This document shows positions 50,205 to 59,582 of a DNA stretch of 64,000 nt, one piece after another (within the stretch, counting starts at the first letter, position 1; every line of letters begins with the position of its first letter). Both the position numbers and the translations under genes were made by a program. A model generated the notes under the pieces. The model saw only the letters and a program-made list of their open reading frames with translations. It was not told the origin of the DNA and searched no databases. The stretch covers positions 1-64,000 of the forward strand of contig NZ_LYBM01000015.1 in the NCBI RefSeq assembly GCF_001707825.1. Reading direction: 5' to 3'. Origin of the DNA: Veronia pacifica (lineage in GTDB: Bacteria; Pseudomonadota; Gammaproteobacteria; Enterobacterales; Vibrionaceae).

Positions 50205-51749
50205 ATGGCTGTCGCATCGAAAAAGAAGAAAAAGACCCTGAGTGATGGTCCGGATTGGACTTTCGAGTTACTTGAACAATACCACACCGAAATAAGACGG
50301 GTTGCAGAACACTACAAACTAGACACGTACGTAAACCAAATAGAGATCATAACTGCTGAGCAAATGATGGATGCCTACTCCAGTGTCGGGATGCCCATCA
50401 ACTACAGCCACTGGTCGTTTGGCAAGAAGTTTATAGAAACCGAACGTAATTATAAACATGGTCACATGGGATTGGCTTACGAAATTGTGATCAATTCTGA
50501 CCCGTGTATAGCCTACCTGATGGAAGAAAATACCATTACCATGCAAGCACTGGTGATGGCTCACGCCAGTTATGGCCACAACTCGTTCTTTAAGGGCAAC
50601 TATCTATTTCAAACGTGGACGGATGCCAGCTCCATTATTGACTACCTACTATTCGCTAAAAACTACATTAACGATTGCGAGGAGAAATATGGCGTCGACG
50701 AGGTAGAGAAACTCCTCGATTCTTGTCACGCACTTATGAATTACGGGGTCGACCGTTATAAGCGGCCTCAGAAGATCTCTATGGCAGAGGAAGTTGCACG
50801 TCAGAAATCGAGAGAAGACTATTTGCAGACGCAGGTGAACGCGCTGTGGCGAACCATTCCGTCGAGCGAGAAAAAACGTGAGGTGGAAGTTGAACGCTTC
50901 CCGTCAGAACCTCAGGAAAACATTCTTTACTTCTTTGAGAAACATGCTCCACTTCTTGAGCCATGGCAACGCGAAATTGTCAGGATAGTACGCAAGGTCA
51001 GCCAGTATTTCTATCCGCAGAAACAAACCCAAGTAATGAATGAGGGATGGGCGACTTTTTGGCATTACACCATCCTGAACCATATGTACGATGAGGGTTT
51101 GGTATCTGACCGATTCATCATGGAGTTTCTTCACAGCCATACTAATGTTGTTGCACAACCGCCCTACAACAGCCGTTACTACAGCGGTATTAATCCATAT
51201 GCACTTGGCTTTGCCATGTTTCAGGATATCAGACGGATCTGCGAAAACCCGACAGAGGAAGATAAGTTCTGGTTTCCTGATTTCGCGGGTAAAGACTGGC
51301 TAGAAACCGTTCATTTCGCGATGCAGAATTTCAAAGATGAGAGTTTTATCAGTCAGTTTTTATCTCCCAAAGTGATGAGGGATATGAAGTTTTTCGCCAT
51401 CAATGACGATGACCGACAGAACTTTATCGAAGTGATGAATATCCACAACGAAGAGGGATATCGGCAAATTAGGGAGAGGTTGTCGGCGCAATACAACCTG
51501 AGCAACAACGAGCCGAATATTCAGGTGTGGGATGTTGATTTGAGGGGGAATCGTTCATTAACGCTCCGTTATGTTCCCCACAATAGGATCCCACTCAATG
51601 ATTCCTACCAAGAGGTACTCAAACACGTTCATAGGTTGTGGGGTTTCGAAGTTGTCTTGGAAGAGGAGTTACCGGATGGGAAGGCGAAGATTATTGCAAC
51701 TTGCCCAAAACGGCCTCAATTTGATCCGGACCTGATCCCCGGTAGCTGA
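50205..51749 (+). CDS. ycgB: SpoVR family protein YcgB
   Basis: 514 residues from the ATG at 50205; an upstream in-frame ATG at 50187 is rejected because the Shine-Dalgarno AAGGAGG lies inside that extension. SpoVR family features are PINYSHWSFGKKF (about residues 64-76), MNEGWATFWHY, and IQVWDVDLRGNRSL. Function unclear; associated with sporulation cortex in Bacillus and with YeaG/YeaH in proteobacteria. In E. coli ycgB is far from yeaGH but next to fadR; here all are contiguous. Confidence 0.96.
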   Translation: MAVASKKKKKTLSDGPDWTFELLEQYHTEIRRVAEHYKLDTYVNQIEIITAEQMMDAYSSVGMPINYSHWSFGKKFIETERNYKHGHMGLAYEIVINSDPCIAYLMEENTITMQALVMAHASYGHNSFFKGNYLFQTWTDASSIIDYLLFAKNYINDCEEKYGVDEVEKLLDSCHALMNYGVDRYKRPQKISMAEEVARQKSREDYLQTQVNALWRTIPSSEKKREVEVERFPSEPQENILYFFEKHAPLLEPWQREIVRIVRKVSQYFYPQKQTQVMNEGWATFWHYTILNHMYDEGLVSDRFIMEFLHSHTNVVAQPPYNSRYYSGINPYALGFAMFQDIRRICENPTEEDKFWFPDFAGKDWLETVHFAMQNFKDESFISQFLSPKVMRDMKFFAINDDDRQNFIEVMNIHNEEGYRQIRERLSAQYNLSNNEPNIQVWDVDLRGNRSLTLRYVPHNRIPLNDSYQEVLKHVHRLWGFEVVLEEELPDGKAKIIATCPKRPQFDPDLIPGS

Positions 51750-51766
51750 TAAAAAGTGTACAAACA

Positions 51767-51794
51767 AAAAAGAGGCTTTACAGCCTCTTTTTTA
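51767..51794. terminator. Bidirectional terminator between ycgB and fadR
   Basis: AAGAGGCT (51771-51778) pairs with AGCCTCTT (51783-51790) around TTAC, with A and T runs on both sides. Confidence 0.9.
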
Positions 51795-51826
51795 ATTCTA
51801 TTCTTCAGATCACTGAGACTTAAGCA

Positions 51827-52678
51827 CTAAGCTTCTTCTTCTTCCATCAGGCGAACGATGTTGTCACGATTTGACAACCATAACGTCCCGCTTTCACGTC
51901 CATATTGTTTCAATCGCTCGGAGATGTGTTTGTGCTCACCAGATACCACTAAGTTGAGTAAGTCACGGTAGAAAGTTAACGCAACCTCACAGGCTCGCTT
52001 ATCCATGAAATAATACCCACCTACGCGCGCGTAAATCTTGCGCATACCATTCATGGTTAGCATGTATATTTTGTTGCCAGATGCTCGGGCCATACCTTGG
52101 AACAGCATGTAATCGTAATGGTTAAACGCCCTTGCCCAGCAAATCGCTTCACACAACTCAGGGTCTGACTTACCAAATCTATCGATAATCTTTTTGGAGT
52201 TAGCCATAATTTCGGCTTTCTCTTCGACTTCATCGACAAAACGGCCAAAATTACCACTTTCCATCAACCGTTCGCATCGACTGATAATCTTCTCAATCAG
52301 TGCGGCAGTATACTCTGCTTTATTTTTTGCAGCGTAACGCATGAACACACCACCGATATCAGTGCGTGCTGATAGCAGGTTTTCAAGCACTCCATGTACA
52401 TCCTGGCCCTCTAATGTCACGAGCGTATCCAAGATGTTCAAGCCTGAGGTATTCATATAATCATTAACCCGGGTTGGCTTTCCGTGCTGGATGGTCAACC
52501 ATCCGTCGCGGGCAAGACGCTGCAGAACTTCGCGCAACGTTGTGCGGGTGACACCAATCAACTCCGATAGCTCTCGCTCTGCAGGCAGGATGGAGCCCAT
52601 TGGAAAATGGTTGTTCCAGATACTTTCGATAATGTACTTCTCAGCAAAAGTTGCTGGGCTGTCCGCCTTGATCACCAT
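51827..52678 (-). CDS. fadR: Fatty acid metabolism regulator FadR (long, vibrio-type)
   Basis: 283 residues. GntR-type winged helix at 1-75, almost identical to E. coli in the recognition region (ELSELIGVTRTTLREVLQRLARDGWLTIQHGKP), then the acyl-CoA-binding helical domain. It is about 44 residues longer than E. coli FadR; alignment by eye puts extra residues at about 138-177, the insertion known in V. cholerae FadR, where it adds a second ligand site. FadR represses fad genes and activates fab genes until bound by long-chain acyl-CoA. Likely targets in this window: fadH (box at 38945) and fadL-volA copy 3 (box at 17944). Divergent from nhaB. Confidence 0.97.
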   Translation of the reverse strand: MVIKADSPATFAEKYIIESIWNNHFPMGSILPAERELSELIGVTRTTLREVLQRLARDGWLTIQHGKPTRVNDYMNTSGLNILDTLVTLEGQDVHGVLENLLSARTDIGGVFMRYAAKNKAEYTAALIEKIISRCERLMESGNFGRFVDEVEEKAEIMANSKKIIDRFGKSDPELCEAICWARAFNHYDYMLFQGMARASGNKIYMLTMNGMRKIYARVGGYYFMDKRACEVALTFYRDLLNLVVSGEHKHISERLKQYGRESGTLWLSNRDNIVRLMEEEEA

Positions 52679-53132
52679 TTATTAATCTTTCCGAGTCAGT
52701 TCTTGATGCAATAATCTACTCATCATACCACTTTTGGCTCATATCAAGAAACACAATCAGTGAAATGCCTGCTTAGTCAGCAACGTAAATGCAAGACTGA
52801 TCTCAATCAATGCGCAGGTTACTTCTCGAAGTAAAATGTAAATTGTATAGTTTGCACGGCTTTTGAGAGCCGTAACTTTTAAAATATAAAGATTTGTTTG
52901 GAAGCTATCTAATTAAAAAAGTCGCACCAATGTGGGCCTCTTGCGAGTAGTAATTGCAATGTAATGGATTGCATGGCACGCAAGGGCTTGTTAAAAGGAT
53001 TGTTAGCATTGCGTCTTCTCCCGAACCAGCACTCTCTTCCCCCCGAAGTCGCTGCAGAAACGAGCAACAGACCCCTCTGCTGAGAAATACTCCAAGACCG
53101 ACTTGCCCCCCATATAAAAATGAGATGTAACT
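52679..53132. other. Divergent control region fadR / nhaB
   Basis: 454 bp without a gene. Minus-strand GTGGTATGATGAG near 52722-52734 has partial FadR-box symmetry and could also serve as a -10 for fadR. ATTGCAATG and ATTGCATGG near 52954-52977 form a short direct repeat. No terminator or RNA gene was recognised. Confidence 0.4.
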
Positions 53133-54719
53133 ATGGCTATTTCGTTAAGAAATGCTCTTATCAGGAATTTTCTTGGTAAAGCACCAAGTTGGTATAAAGT
53201 GGCAATTCTGTCATTTCTAATCATCAACCCTATCATTTTCGCAATTGATCCATTCGTTGCCGGTTGGTTACTGGTTATCGAATTTATATTTACCCTCGCG
53301 ATGGCGCTAAAGTGCTATCCACTCCAACCCGGAGGTTTATTGGCGTTCGAAGCCGTCGCCATTGGCATGACGAGTGCCGAGCATGTTAAGCACGAGTTGA
53401 TACAGAATTTTGAAGTACTCCTGTTACTTATCTTCATGGTGGCAGGTATTTACTTTATGAAACAACTACTTCTGTTCATTTTTACGAAGATATTGTTGGG
53501 GATACGATCTAAATCACTGCTTTCATTAACATTCTGTTTCTCTTCAGCTGTCCTGTCAGCCTTCCTCGATGCACTGACCGTTATTGCCGTAGTCATCAGT
53601 GTTGCAGTCGGTTTCTACGCTATTTACCACAAGGTTGCCTCAGGTAAAGAGTTTGGTTCAAGCCACGACCACACAAGCGACGATCATCTTCACGACGAGC
53701 TTAGCCGTGACGATCTCGAGCGCTATCGCTCTTTTCTCCGCAGCCTAATGATGCACGCTGGCGTTGGTACCGCTCTGGGTGGTGTAATGACCATGGTCGG
53801 CGAACCGCAAAACCTGATTATTGCCAAGAACGCAGGCTGGCAGTTCGGCGAGTTTGTCATCCGTATGCTCCCTGTGACCTTGCCTGTCCTATTCTGCGGT
53901 CTGGCAACCTGCGTCATGGTCGAAAAATTCAAAATATTCGATTACGGGAGTAAACTTCCTGAAAATGTTCGTAACATCTTGGTGGAATTTGATCGGGCTG
54001 AGCGTAAGAAGAGAACGAATCTTGATCGAATGAAGCTATTCTCACAAGGACTGATTGCCGTCTGGTTGGTCGTAGCGCTTGCTATGCACCTTGCCTCTGT
54101 AGGCCTTATCGGACTGACTGTGATTATTCTTGCGACCTCTTTCACTGGCGTGATTGATGAACATCAGATTGGTAAAGCCTTCGAAGAAGCTTTGCCTTTC
54201 ACGGCACTTCTCACCGTGTTCTTCTCTATTGTCGCCGTGATTGTCGACCAGCAACTCTTTGCTCCTATCATTCAGCAAGTGTTGGCGTTAGATGGCCACA
54301 GCCAACTGACCATGTTTTACATCGCTAATGGATTGTTATCCATGGTATCGGACAATGTTTTCGTCGGCACTGTCTACATCAATGAGGTGAAGAAAGCACT
54401 TACCGATGGGCTGATTGATCGTCAGCAATTCGAGATGCTGGCTGTTGCGATCAATACAGGTACCAACCTACCTTCAGTTGCTACGCCTAATGGTCAGGCT
54501 GCTTTCCTGTTCCTCCTGACATCAACATTGGCTCCGCTCCTTCGCCTATCGTACGGAAAAATGGTTTATATGGCTCTGCCATACACTATCGTTCTTGGTC
54601 TTGTGGGATTGGCAGGCATCGAACTGTTTTTGATGCCAACAACGGAGTGGTTTGTCCAGAATGGCTGGATCACGCAAGGGGTATCTACGGCAGTAAGTGC
54701 TGCGACAACAGGCCATTAG
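53133..54719 (+). CDS. nhaB: Na+/H+ antiporter NhaB
   Basis: 528 residues, about 12 transmembrane helices, with the NhaB-specific N-terminus [10 protein letters not shown], a His/Asp-rich cytoplasmic loop ([14 protein letters not shown], about 180-193), [16 protein letters not shown] and [20 protein letters not shown]. It exports Na+ in exchange for H+. fadR-nhaB-dsbB is the same gene order as E. coli. Confidence 0.97.
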   Translation: MAISLRNALIRNFLGKAPSWYKVAILSFLIINPIIFAIDPFVAGWLLVIEFIFTLAMALKCYPLQPGGLLAFEAVAIGMTSAEHVKHELIQNFEVLLLLIFMVAGIYFMKQLLLFIFTKILLGIRSKSLLSLTFCFSSAVLSAFLDALTVIAVVISVAVGFYAIYHKVASGKEFGSSHDHTSDDHLHDELSRDDLERYRSFLRSLMMHAGVGTALGGVMTMVGEPQNLIIAKNAGWQFGEFVIRMLPVTLPVLFCGLATCVMVEKFKIFDYGSKLPENVRNILVEFDRAERKKRTNLDRMKLFSQGLIAVWLVVALAMHLASVGLIGLTVIILATSFTGVIDEHQIGKAFEEALPFTALLTVFFSIVAVIVDQQLFAPIIQQVLALDGHSQLTMFYIANGLLSMVSDNVFVGTVYINEVKKALTDGLIDRQQFEMLAVAINTGTNLPSVATPNGQAAFLFLLTSTLAPLLRLSYGKMVYMALPYTIVLGLVGLAGIELFLMPTTEWFVQNGWITQGVSTAVSAATTGH

Positions 54720-54750
54720 TGATTGACCTTTACTGAAATTCCCTTTTCAA

Positions 54751-54782
54751 TAAAAGCCTTGGAAACAAGGCTTTTATTTTTT
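54751..54782 (+). terminator. Terminator after nhaB
   Basis: TAAAAGCCTTG (54751-54761) pairs with CAAGGCTTTTA (54766-54776) around GAAA, followed by T-rich sequence. It lies in front of dsbB, so dsbB may have its own promoter or rely on read-through. Confidence 0.9.
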
Positions 54783-54800
54783 ACCGGATGAACTACCACT

Positions 54801-55370
54801 ATGAATGTGTTCTCTTCGCTTGCCAGAGTAGCCAGAGGGCGTCCAGCCTGGGCTCTTTTATTGTTCTTCGCACTCGCCTTTCAGGTGGTGGCGCTCTATT
54901 TTCAGCACACTATGAACCTTCTTCCATGCGTAATGTGTATTTACGAACGGGTAGCCATGTTCGGTATTGCCGGGGCTGCATTGATTGGTTTGTTTGCGCC
55001 AAACAACGCCTTCTTTCGGTGGGGTGGGATCATTTGCTGGGGCGTCGCAGCAGTATGGGGAGTAAAGCTGGCTCATCAACATATTGAATATCAGTTTCCT
55101 GACCCAAACGTTCTTTTCGGCCCAACCTGTGAGCTATTTGTATCATTTCCATCATGGGCACCGCTGAACGAATGGCTACCGTCTGTGTTTCAGTCTTACG
55201 GCGATTGCTCAATGGTCGTATGGGAATTTCTGGGGTACTCCATGCCTCAGTGGCTTTTAGTCATATTTGTTATGATGCTTGCCGCTCAAGTCTGTGTCCT
55301 TGTCAGTGAGTTAAAAGTATTAATCACGACGCTACGTGGCGAGCCAACGGCGACCGATCTGAATCGTTAA
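54801..55370 (+). CDS. dsbB: Disulfide bond formation protein DsbB
   Basis: 189 residues, four transmembrane helices. Redox pairs Cys43/Cys46 (LPCVMCIYER) and Cys110/Cys136 (GPTCELF, YGDCSMV) correspond to C41/C44 and C104/C130 of E. coli. It reoxidises DsbA and passes electrons to quinone. Terminator at 55403. Confidence 0.96.
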   Translation: MNVFSSLARVARGRPAWALLLFFALAFQVVALYFQHTMNLLPCVMCIYERVAMFGIAGAALIGLFAPNNAFFRWGGIICWGVAAVWGVKLAHQHIEYQFPDPNVLFGPTCELFVSFPSWAPLNEWLPSVFQSYGDCSMVVWEFLGYSMPQWLLVIFVMMLAAQVCVLVSELKVLITTLRGEPTATDLNR

Positions 55371-55402
55371 AGTGTGAAATAGCAAAAAAACACTTGGACT
55401 TT

Positions 55403-55428
55403 AAACCCCGACAAACCTATCGGGGTTT
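55403..55428. terminator. Terminator between dsbB and the NUDIX gene
   Basis: AAACCCCGA (55403-55411) pairs with TCGGGGTTT (55420-55428) with an 8-nt loop, followed by ATTTAT; a short T-run also exists on the minus strand. Confidence 0.8.
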
Positions 55429-55435
55429 ATTTATG

Positions 55436-55828
55436 CTACCCCGCCAGCATTCTGACAACAGGCACATCAGCAGCACTGAGTTCGAAATCCAGCAATTTTT
55501 CAGGCTCGACCCATGCCATTTTTTGGTGGCAGCGCAACAGGATACTCCCTGATATCCACTGACACTCGTAACTACACAGGAGAATGGACTTATCCGGGTA
55601 GTGATGAAGTGTTTCGATCAACGGCGACACAACTTCTACCTGAATAGCTAACTCTTCCTCAAGCTCCCGACAAATGGCATCACTATCAGTCTCGCAGGTT
55701 TCCACCTTACCACCGGGAAACTCCCATAAGCCGGTCTCATCTCCTTTGTCATACCGCTGCGTGAGCAGGATTTTTCCATCCTTTTTCACTACTCCCGCGA
55801 CAACTCGAAGAACCTTTCTGTTTTGCAT
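55436..55828 (-). CDS. NUDIX hydrolase, NudG/MutT-like
   Basis: 130 residues. The Nudix box runs from about residue 38 (GGKVETCE, then ICRELEEELAI); the catalytic REXXEE core is intact but the near-terminal Gly of the consensus is Ala. WEFPGG and the size suggest a pyrimidine (d)CTP/5-methyl-dCTP pyrophosphohydrolase like E. coli NudG, or MutT-like cleaning of oxidised nucleotides. The ATG directly abuts the stop codon of the SEC-C gene (TAGATG), so the two are translationally coupled. Confidence 0.88.
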   Translation of the reverse strand: MQNRKVLRVVAGVVKKDGKILLTQRYDKGDETGLWEFPGGKVETCETDSDAICRELEEELAIQVEVVSPLIETLHHYPDKSILLCSYECQWISGSILLRCHQKMAWVEPEKLLDFELSAADVPVVRMLAG

Positions 55829-56473
55829 CTATCCCCTACCGCAGCATTTCTTGAATTTTTTTCCACTACCACAGGGGCATGGATCATTTCTGCCAACATC
55901 TTTATACGGATTTACTGAACTGGCACCGCTGCCATGCTGAATATGGTCAGCGGCTACAGAGACTTCAGCGATCATCACTTCGAGCTGCCGATAGTAACTC
56001 TCTGGCCCTGGAAGCGAAGTTAAACCTGCCTGCTCCATCTGCCTGATTGTTCCCTCTTCATCATTGAGAAACATCATGGTTGTCATCAATGCTGACAACA
56101 TCCGTCTTGTACCATCTGGCATTGATACTTCCTGCCAAAAGGGTTCAATGATCGGCCATACGGATAAAAAGCCTTCGGCAAAAAACTGATGTGATTCAGT
56201 GACCCCCTCTTCCAATTTCAATCCGTCAGGCAGACGATAACAGCCATTCATGAGATCTGCATACTGGGTTTCAAACTGTTTCATGACCCTTTTTTTGTCT
56301 GAGTCATCGAGTGAAACCGGGGATGTTTCGGTCACGCCGCCCGTAATCAGTAAAGGCAACCAATTATCAGGGCTCAAAGGCGCTGGCGACATGTTTGCGG
56401 CAAGCAGCACACCTTCGATAAAGGATGATGGCATTCCTTCCCACTTTTCGCCCATTTCCAGCAAAATTGACAT
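55829..56473 (-). CDS. YecA/UPF0149-type protein with C-terminal SEC-C zinc motif
   Basis: 214 residues. A helical UPF0149-like domain ([31 protein letters not shown]) and a C-terminal SEC-C motif [16 protein letters not shown] (about residues 197-212), which binds zinc and in SecA contacts SecB or ribosomes. The function of stand-alone members is unsettled; ribosome association is inferred from the motif. Upstream gene of a two-gene unit with the NUDIX hydrolase. Confidence 0.88.
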   Translation of the reverse strand: MSILLEMGEKWEGMPSSFIEGVLLAANMSPAPLSPDNWLPLLITGGVTETSPVSLDDSDKKRVMKQFETQYADLMNGCYRLPDGLKLEEGVTESHQFFAEGFLSVWPIIEPFWQEVSMPDGTRRMLSALMTTMMFLNDEEGTIRQMEQAGLTSLPGPESYYRQLEVMIAEVSVAADHIQHGSGASSVNPYKDVGRNDPCPCGSGKKFKKCCGRG

Positions 56474-56610
56474 ATATTGTCTCGTAGCGTCAAAAACGTC
56501 TGATCTTAGTTCAGGTACATGTAATTCTCAAAGCCTGTTTCAGAGTTCTTGCTGAAGCTGGACCCTACAGGCGCTATGCTTATTGTTCAAAATGAAAATA
56601 AGGATGTTTC

Positions 56611-57284
56611 ATGGTTTCTTCCAGAACGGTTATAGTCGCAGGCGCGACCGGACTGGTGGGTGACGAACTTATTCATCAGTTACTGGGCGACCCAGATGTT
56701 GCTCAAGTGCATGTCGTTACCCGGCGCCCCATTTCCATCACCTCTGATAAGCTGGTGCAACATCAGAACCCAGAGCTTGCTGTGACTCACTGGCAGCCTC
56801 AGTGGCCAGTACCACTTCAGGGCTACATCTGCCTTGGTACAACAAAAAAAGCCGCAGGGAGCAAGCAGGGACTGGAAGATGTTGATCTCCATTTGGTCAT
56901 TAGAGTTGCAAAAATGATGGCGGTAATGGGAGTCAAACACCTTGCCGTCGTATCCAGCATTGGCAGTCACCGCTGGTCGCCAAGTCACTATCTTCGCTGT
57001 AAGGGAAAAATGGAGTTCGCCTTGCGTAATATGGGTTTTGAGAGACTGTTAATTGTTCGGCCCGGCCACTCCTTGGTGAACGGGAACATGTAAGGTCTGA
57101 TGAGCAAACGCTGCAAAAAGTGCTGTCAGCCTTCTCCTTCGCGATGATGGGACCGCTATCCCACCTGGAACCCGTAAACGCAGTCAATGTTGCCAGAGCA
57201 ATGATAGCTGAACTTTTAGCGCCAAACTGGCCCGGAAGGGCAGACTTGAAAGTGCTCTCGGGCAGAATGCTGCAGAGTTACTAA
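56611..57284 (+). pseudogene. YraR-like NAD(P)-binding oxidoreductase, single-base frameshift
   Basis: Atypical short-chain dehydrogenase/NmrA-like protein with an N-terminal Rossmann motif VAGATGLVGDEL and CLGTTKKAAGSK, VVSSIGSHRWSPSHYLRCKGKME and LLIVRPGHSL. The first frame then ends at a TAA at 57091. The family-like continuation RSDEQTLQKVLSAFSF...GPLSHLEPVNAVNVARAM lies in another frame from about 57078 to 57284. Adding one G to the GG at 57075-57076 (TTGGTGAA to TTGGGTGAA) joins the two parts into a 224-residue protein, similar in length to E. coli YraR (211). The rest is intact, so the break is recent or a sequencing error in a G run. Confidence 0.85.
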
Positions 57285-57319
57285 CTTCCTTGGTTCATTA
57301 TCGTCACAGTGATAAACAC

Positions 57320-57346
57320 AAAAGGCAGCTTTTTCAGCTGCCTTTT
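57320..57346. terminator. Bidirectional terminator before the terC-like gene end
   Basis: AAAAGGCAGCT (57320-57330) pairs with AGCTGCCTTTT (57336-57346) around TTTTC; A and T tails serve both convergent genes. Confidence 0.9.
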
Positions 57347-57385
57347 CACTATGTATATCGGATTGTCTTATTGCAATCCAACCTT

Positions 57386-58150
57386 TCACGGTCTAGCCAT
57401 TTTAAATGGACGAATACGCGTAATAACTCTTCGACGTGCTTTACGCTGCTTCTTTTGAAGCAATATATGACAAGCTTCCATCACCAGACCAAATGCCATC
57501 GCAAAATAGACATAGCCTTTATTGAAGTGAATTCCAAAGCCCTCAACCATTAGCATTACACCCAGTAACACCAGAAACAGCAGCGCTAACGTTTTGAAGC
57601 CAGGATACTTCATCACGTAGTGGTTTATTCGCTCTGCACACAGGACCATAATGATCGCAGATGCCAGAATCGCCGCTACCATAAGAGGGATTTCGGACGT
57701 CATACCTACCGCAGTGATCACCGAATCCATGGAGAATACCGCATCTACCGCAACAATTTGCAGGAGAACCAATGCCAAACCAGCAGCCACTTTACTCCCA
57801 GCCATATCATCTGACGGCAGTAACCAGTGCTTAAGTTCCTTGATACTTTTGACCAGCAGAAAAGCACCACCGGCAATAAGAATAAGATCACGGCCAGTAA
57901 AACTGACACTGCCAAGCGCAACCAGCGGCTCAGTCAGCGACATTAGCCAACTTATCGAAAATACTAACAGTATGCGTACTGCTACTGCCAAACCAATACC
58001 TAGGTTACGGGCAAATTTACGCTGGTGAGCAGGAAGACGCTCACAAAGCACTGAAATAAAGACAATGTTATCGACACCCAGAACAAGTTCCAATGTAAAC
58101 AGGGTAGCGAGAATAATCAGTGACTCAGGTTGAAGGAAAAGCTCTATCAT
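57386..58150 (-). CDS. TerC family integral membrane protein (YgdQ-like)
   Basis: 254 residues with about seven helices. TerC signatures are LELVLGVDNIVFIS (about residues 19-32), with acidic Asp in a membrane segment, and VAVDAVFSMDSVITAVG (about 133-149), plus GRDLILIAGGAFLLVKS. A basic C-terminal tail (KKQRKARRRVITRIR). Family members are linked to metal (Mn2+ or Ca2+) efflux or metallation of exported proteins. GGAG lies 8 nt before the ATG. The 180-bp leader contains a large inverted repeat (58220-58303) but not the yybP-ykoY Mn2+ riboswitch core. Confidence 0.9.
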   Translation of the reverse strand: MIELFLQPESLIILATLFTLELVLGVDNIVFISVLCERLPAHQRKFARNLGIGLAVAVRILLVFSISWLMSLTEPLVALGSVSFTGRDLILIAGGAFLLVKSIKELKHWLLPSDDMAGSKVAAGLALVLLQIVAVDAVFSMDSVITAVGMTSEIPLMVAAILASAIIMVLCAERINHYVMKYPGFKTLALLFLVLLGVMLMVEGFGIHFNKGYVYFAMAFGLVMEACHILLQKKQRKARRRVITRIRPFKMARP

Positions 58151-58219
58151 AATGCCGACTCCTTAGTTAAGAAGCGGAAAAATCGGAAACAACGCGAGGG
58201 GTCGTCCATATATTGTTAT

Positions 58220-58303
58220 ATTTACCTCTTGGCTAGAATGCGGCGCGATAATAACGAGTGATTAGTCACATGCGCAACAGTCAATTTGTAACAAGAGGTA
58301 AAT
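58220..58303. repeat. Inverted repeat in the leader of the terC-like gene
   Basis: ATTTACCTCTTG (58220-58231) and CAAGAGGTAAAT (58292-58303) are perfect 12-bp complements separated by 60 nt. On the minus strand the interior contains nested complements GCGC...GCGC and GTGA-CTAA-TCAC, so the transcript could fold into one long hairpin. It lies between the dusC stop and the terC-like start, in the orientation of a 5' leader. Confidence 0.7.
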
Positions 58304-58330
58304 GTAATTTATATATTATCTATCAATTAC

Positions 58331-59296
58331 TTAAATAAAAATTTGTGAATCTTTTACTGCTTCGCGCTCAACAAGTATCTCACGCAGGATTTCGTTTTTA
58401 TCATTAAGCCGACGGAGATTAACAAACAAAGATTTTGCTTCCGGATATTGCACCTGAAGATATCGGAACCATTGCTTAACCCGATTCGGATAATACATAC
58501 CTTTATCACCATTGATCTCAAACTGAGAATACTTGATTAACAGCTCAAGCAACTCTGGCCAAGGCATCGGTGCCTCACCCAACTTAATATGAGCACCAAG
58601 GTTTGGCATATTAAGTGCGCCACGACATACCATAAGCGTCTTACAACCAGTAACCTCTTGACAACGCATCGCCTCTTGTTGGTTCCAAATGTCTCCATTG
58701 GCGGTAACAAGGATGGATAAACGCTGATTGATATCACCGATCAAATCCCAGCGAATGGTGCCAGCGCGATAAGCATCAGCTTTACTTCGACCGTGGACAA
58801 CAAGTTCATCGGCACCAGCCTGTTGCACCGCATCAGTGATTTCACGGTAAGGGGAACAATCATCAAAGCCCAGACGAATTTTTGCACTGACTGTCTGGTC
58901 AGATGGCACAGCATCTCTTACAGAGCGAATAACCTGATACATCAAATCAGGTTCTTTCAACAATGCTGCTCCTCCCTTGTTGCCGTTAACTATTTTGGAA
59001 GGACAACCAAAATTGATATCAATTCCCGGAGAACCAAGCTCGACCGCTAACGCTGCATTTTCTGCCATAAATTGGGGAGATTGCCCCAGAAGCTGCACCC
59101 TGACAGGTGTACCTGACAAGGTTTTTCCACCTTGATTGAGCTCGGGCGAGACTCGGTGAAACACTCTGGCAGGTAGCTTTCGGTCGACGATACGAACAAA
59201 CTCCGTCACGCACATGTCGTATGGATTGATCTCGGTCAGGATCTGACGCATCAAGGGATCCAGCACCCCTTCCATTGGTCCCAGAATTAAACGCAT
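58331..59296 (-). CDS. dusC: tRNA-dihydrouridine(16) synthase DusC
   Basis: 321 residues from the ATG at 59296 (GGGGGAT upstream); a TTG five codons earlier is rejected. FMN-dependent TIM barrel: LILGPMEGVLDPLMR, TEFVRIVD, RVQLLGQ, catalytic Cys98 in FGCPSKIVNG, and LVVHGRSK. The wording follows DusC rather than DusA or DusB, so the target is U16 of tRNA D-loops. Single minus-strand gene upstream of the terC-like gene. Confidence 0.95.
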   Translation of the reverse strand: MRLILGPMEGVLDPLMRQILTEINPYDMCVTEFVRIVDRKLPARVFHRVSPELNQGGKTLSGTPVRVQLLGQSPQFMAENAALAVELGSPGIDINFGCPSKIVNGNKGGAALLKEPDLMYQVIRSVRDAVPSDQTVSAKIRLGFDDCSPYREITDAVQQAGADELVVHGRSKADAYRAGTIRWDLIGDINQRLSILVTANGDIWNQQEAMRCQEVTGCKTLMVCRGALNMPNLGAHIKLGEAPMPWPELLELLIKYSQFEINGDKGMYYPNRVKQWFRYLQVQYPEAKSLFVNLRRLNDKNEILREILVEREAVKDSQIFI

Positions 59297-59582
59297 GTGC
59301 AGATCCCCCAACTCGTAACACTATGAGGGTTGAGGTGAATCAATGGTGTAAGGATATCAATCGTAACTTCGTTCATCGGGGTCATTCAGTATCAGGTAAA
59401 CAAAAAGCATCAAGAACTATGGTCTTGTAACAACAAATTCATTTGGTAAAGAATATTCCAAAAGTAGCCAGCAAGCTTCGTATTTGAAGAACAGAAAGAT
59501 GGCGCAGAAAGTTATTTGTTCTCTATATCGTCAGGCGTATAAGCTCAACAGACAGTATACAAATAGAATGAGATCTTAGGTC

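Noticed and set aside
52715..52740. FadR autoregulatory box upstream of fadR
   Set aside because: GTGGTATGATGAG shares only part of the consensus and may equally be a -10 region; too weak to call.
58151..58330. yybP-ykoY Mn2+ riboswitch upstream of the TerC-family gene
   Set aside because: The GGGGAGUAG and ACAUACUC cores are absent, despite a suggestive inverted repeat.
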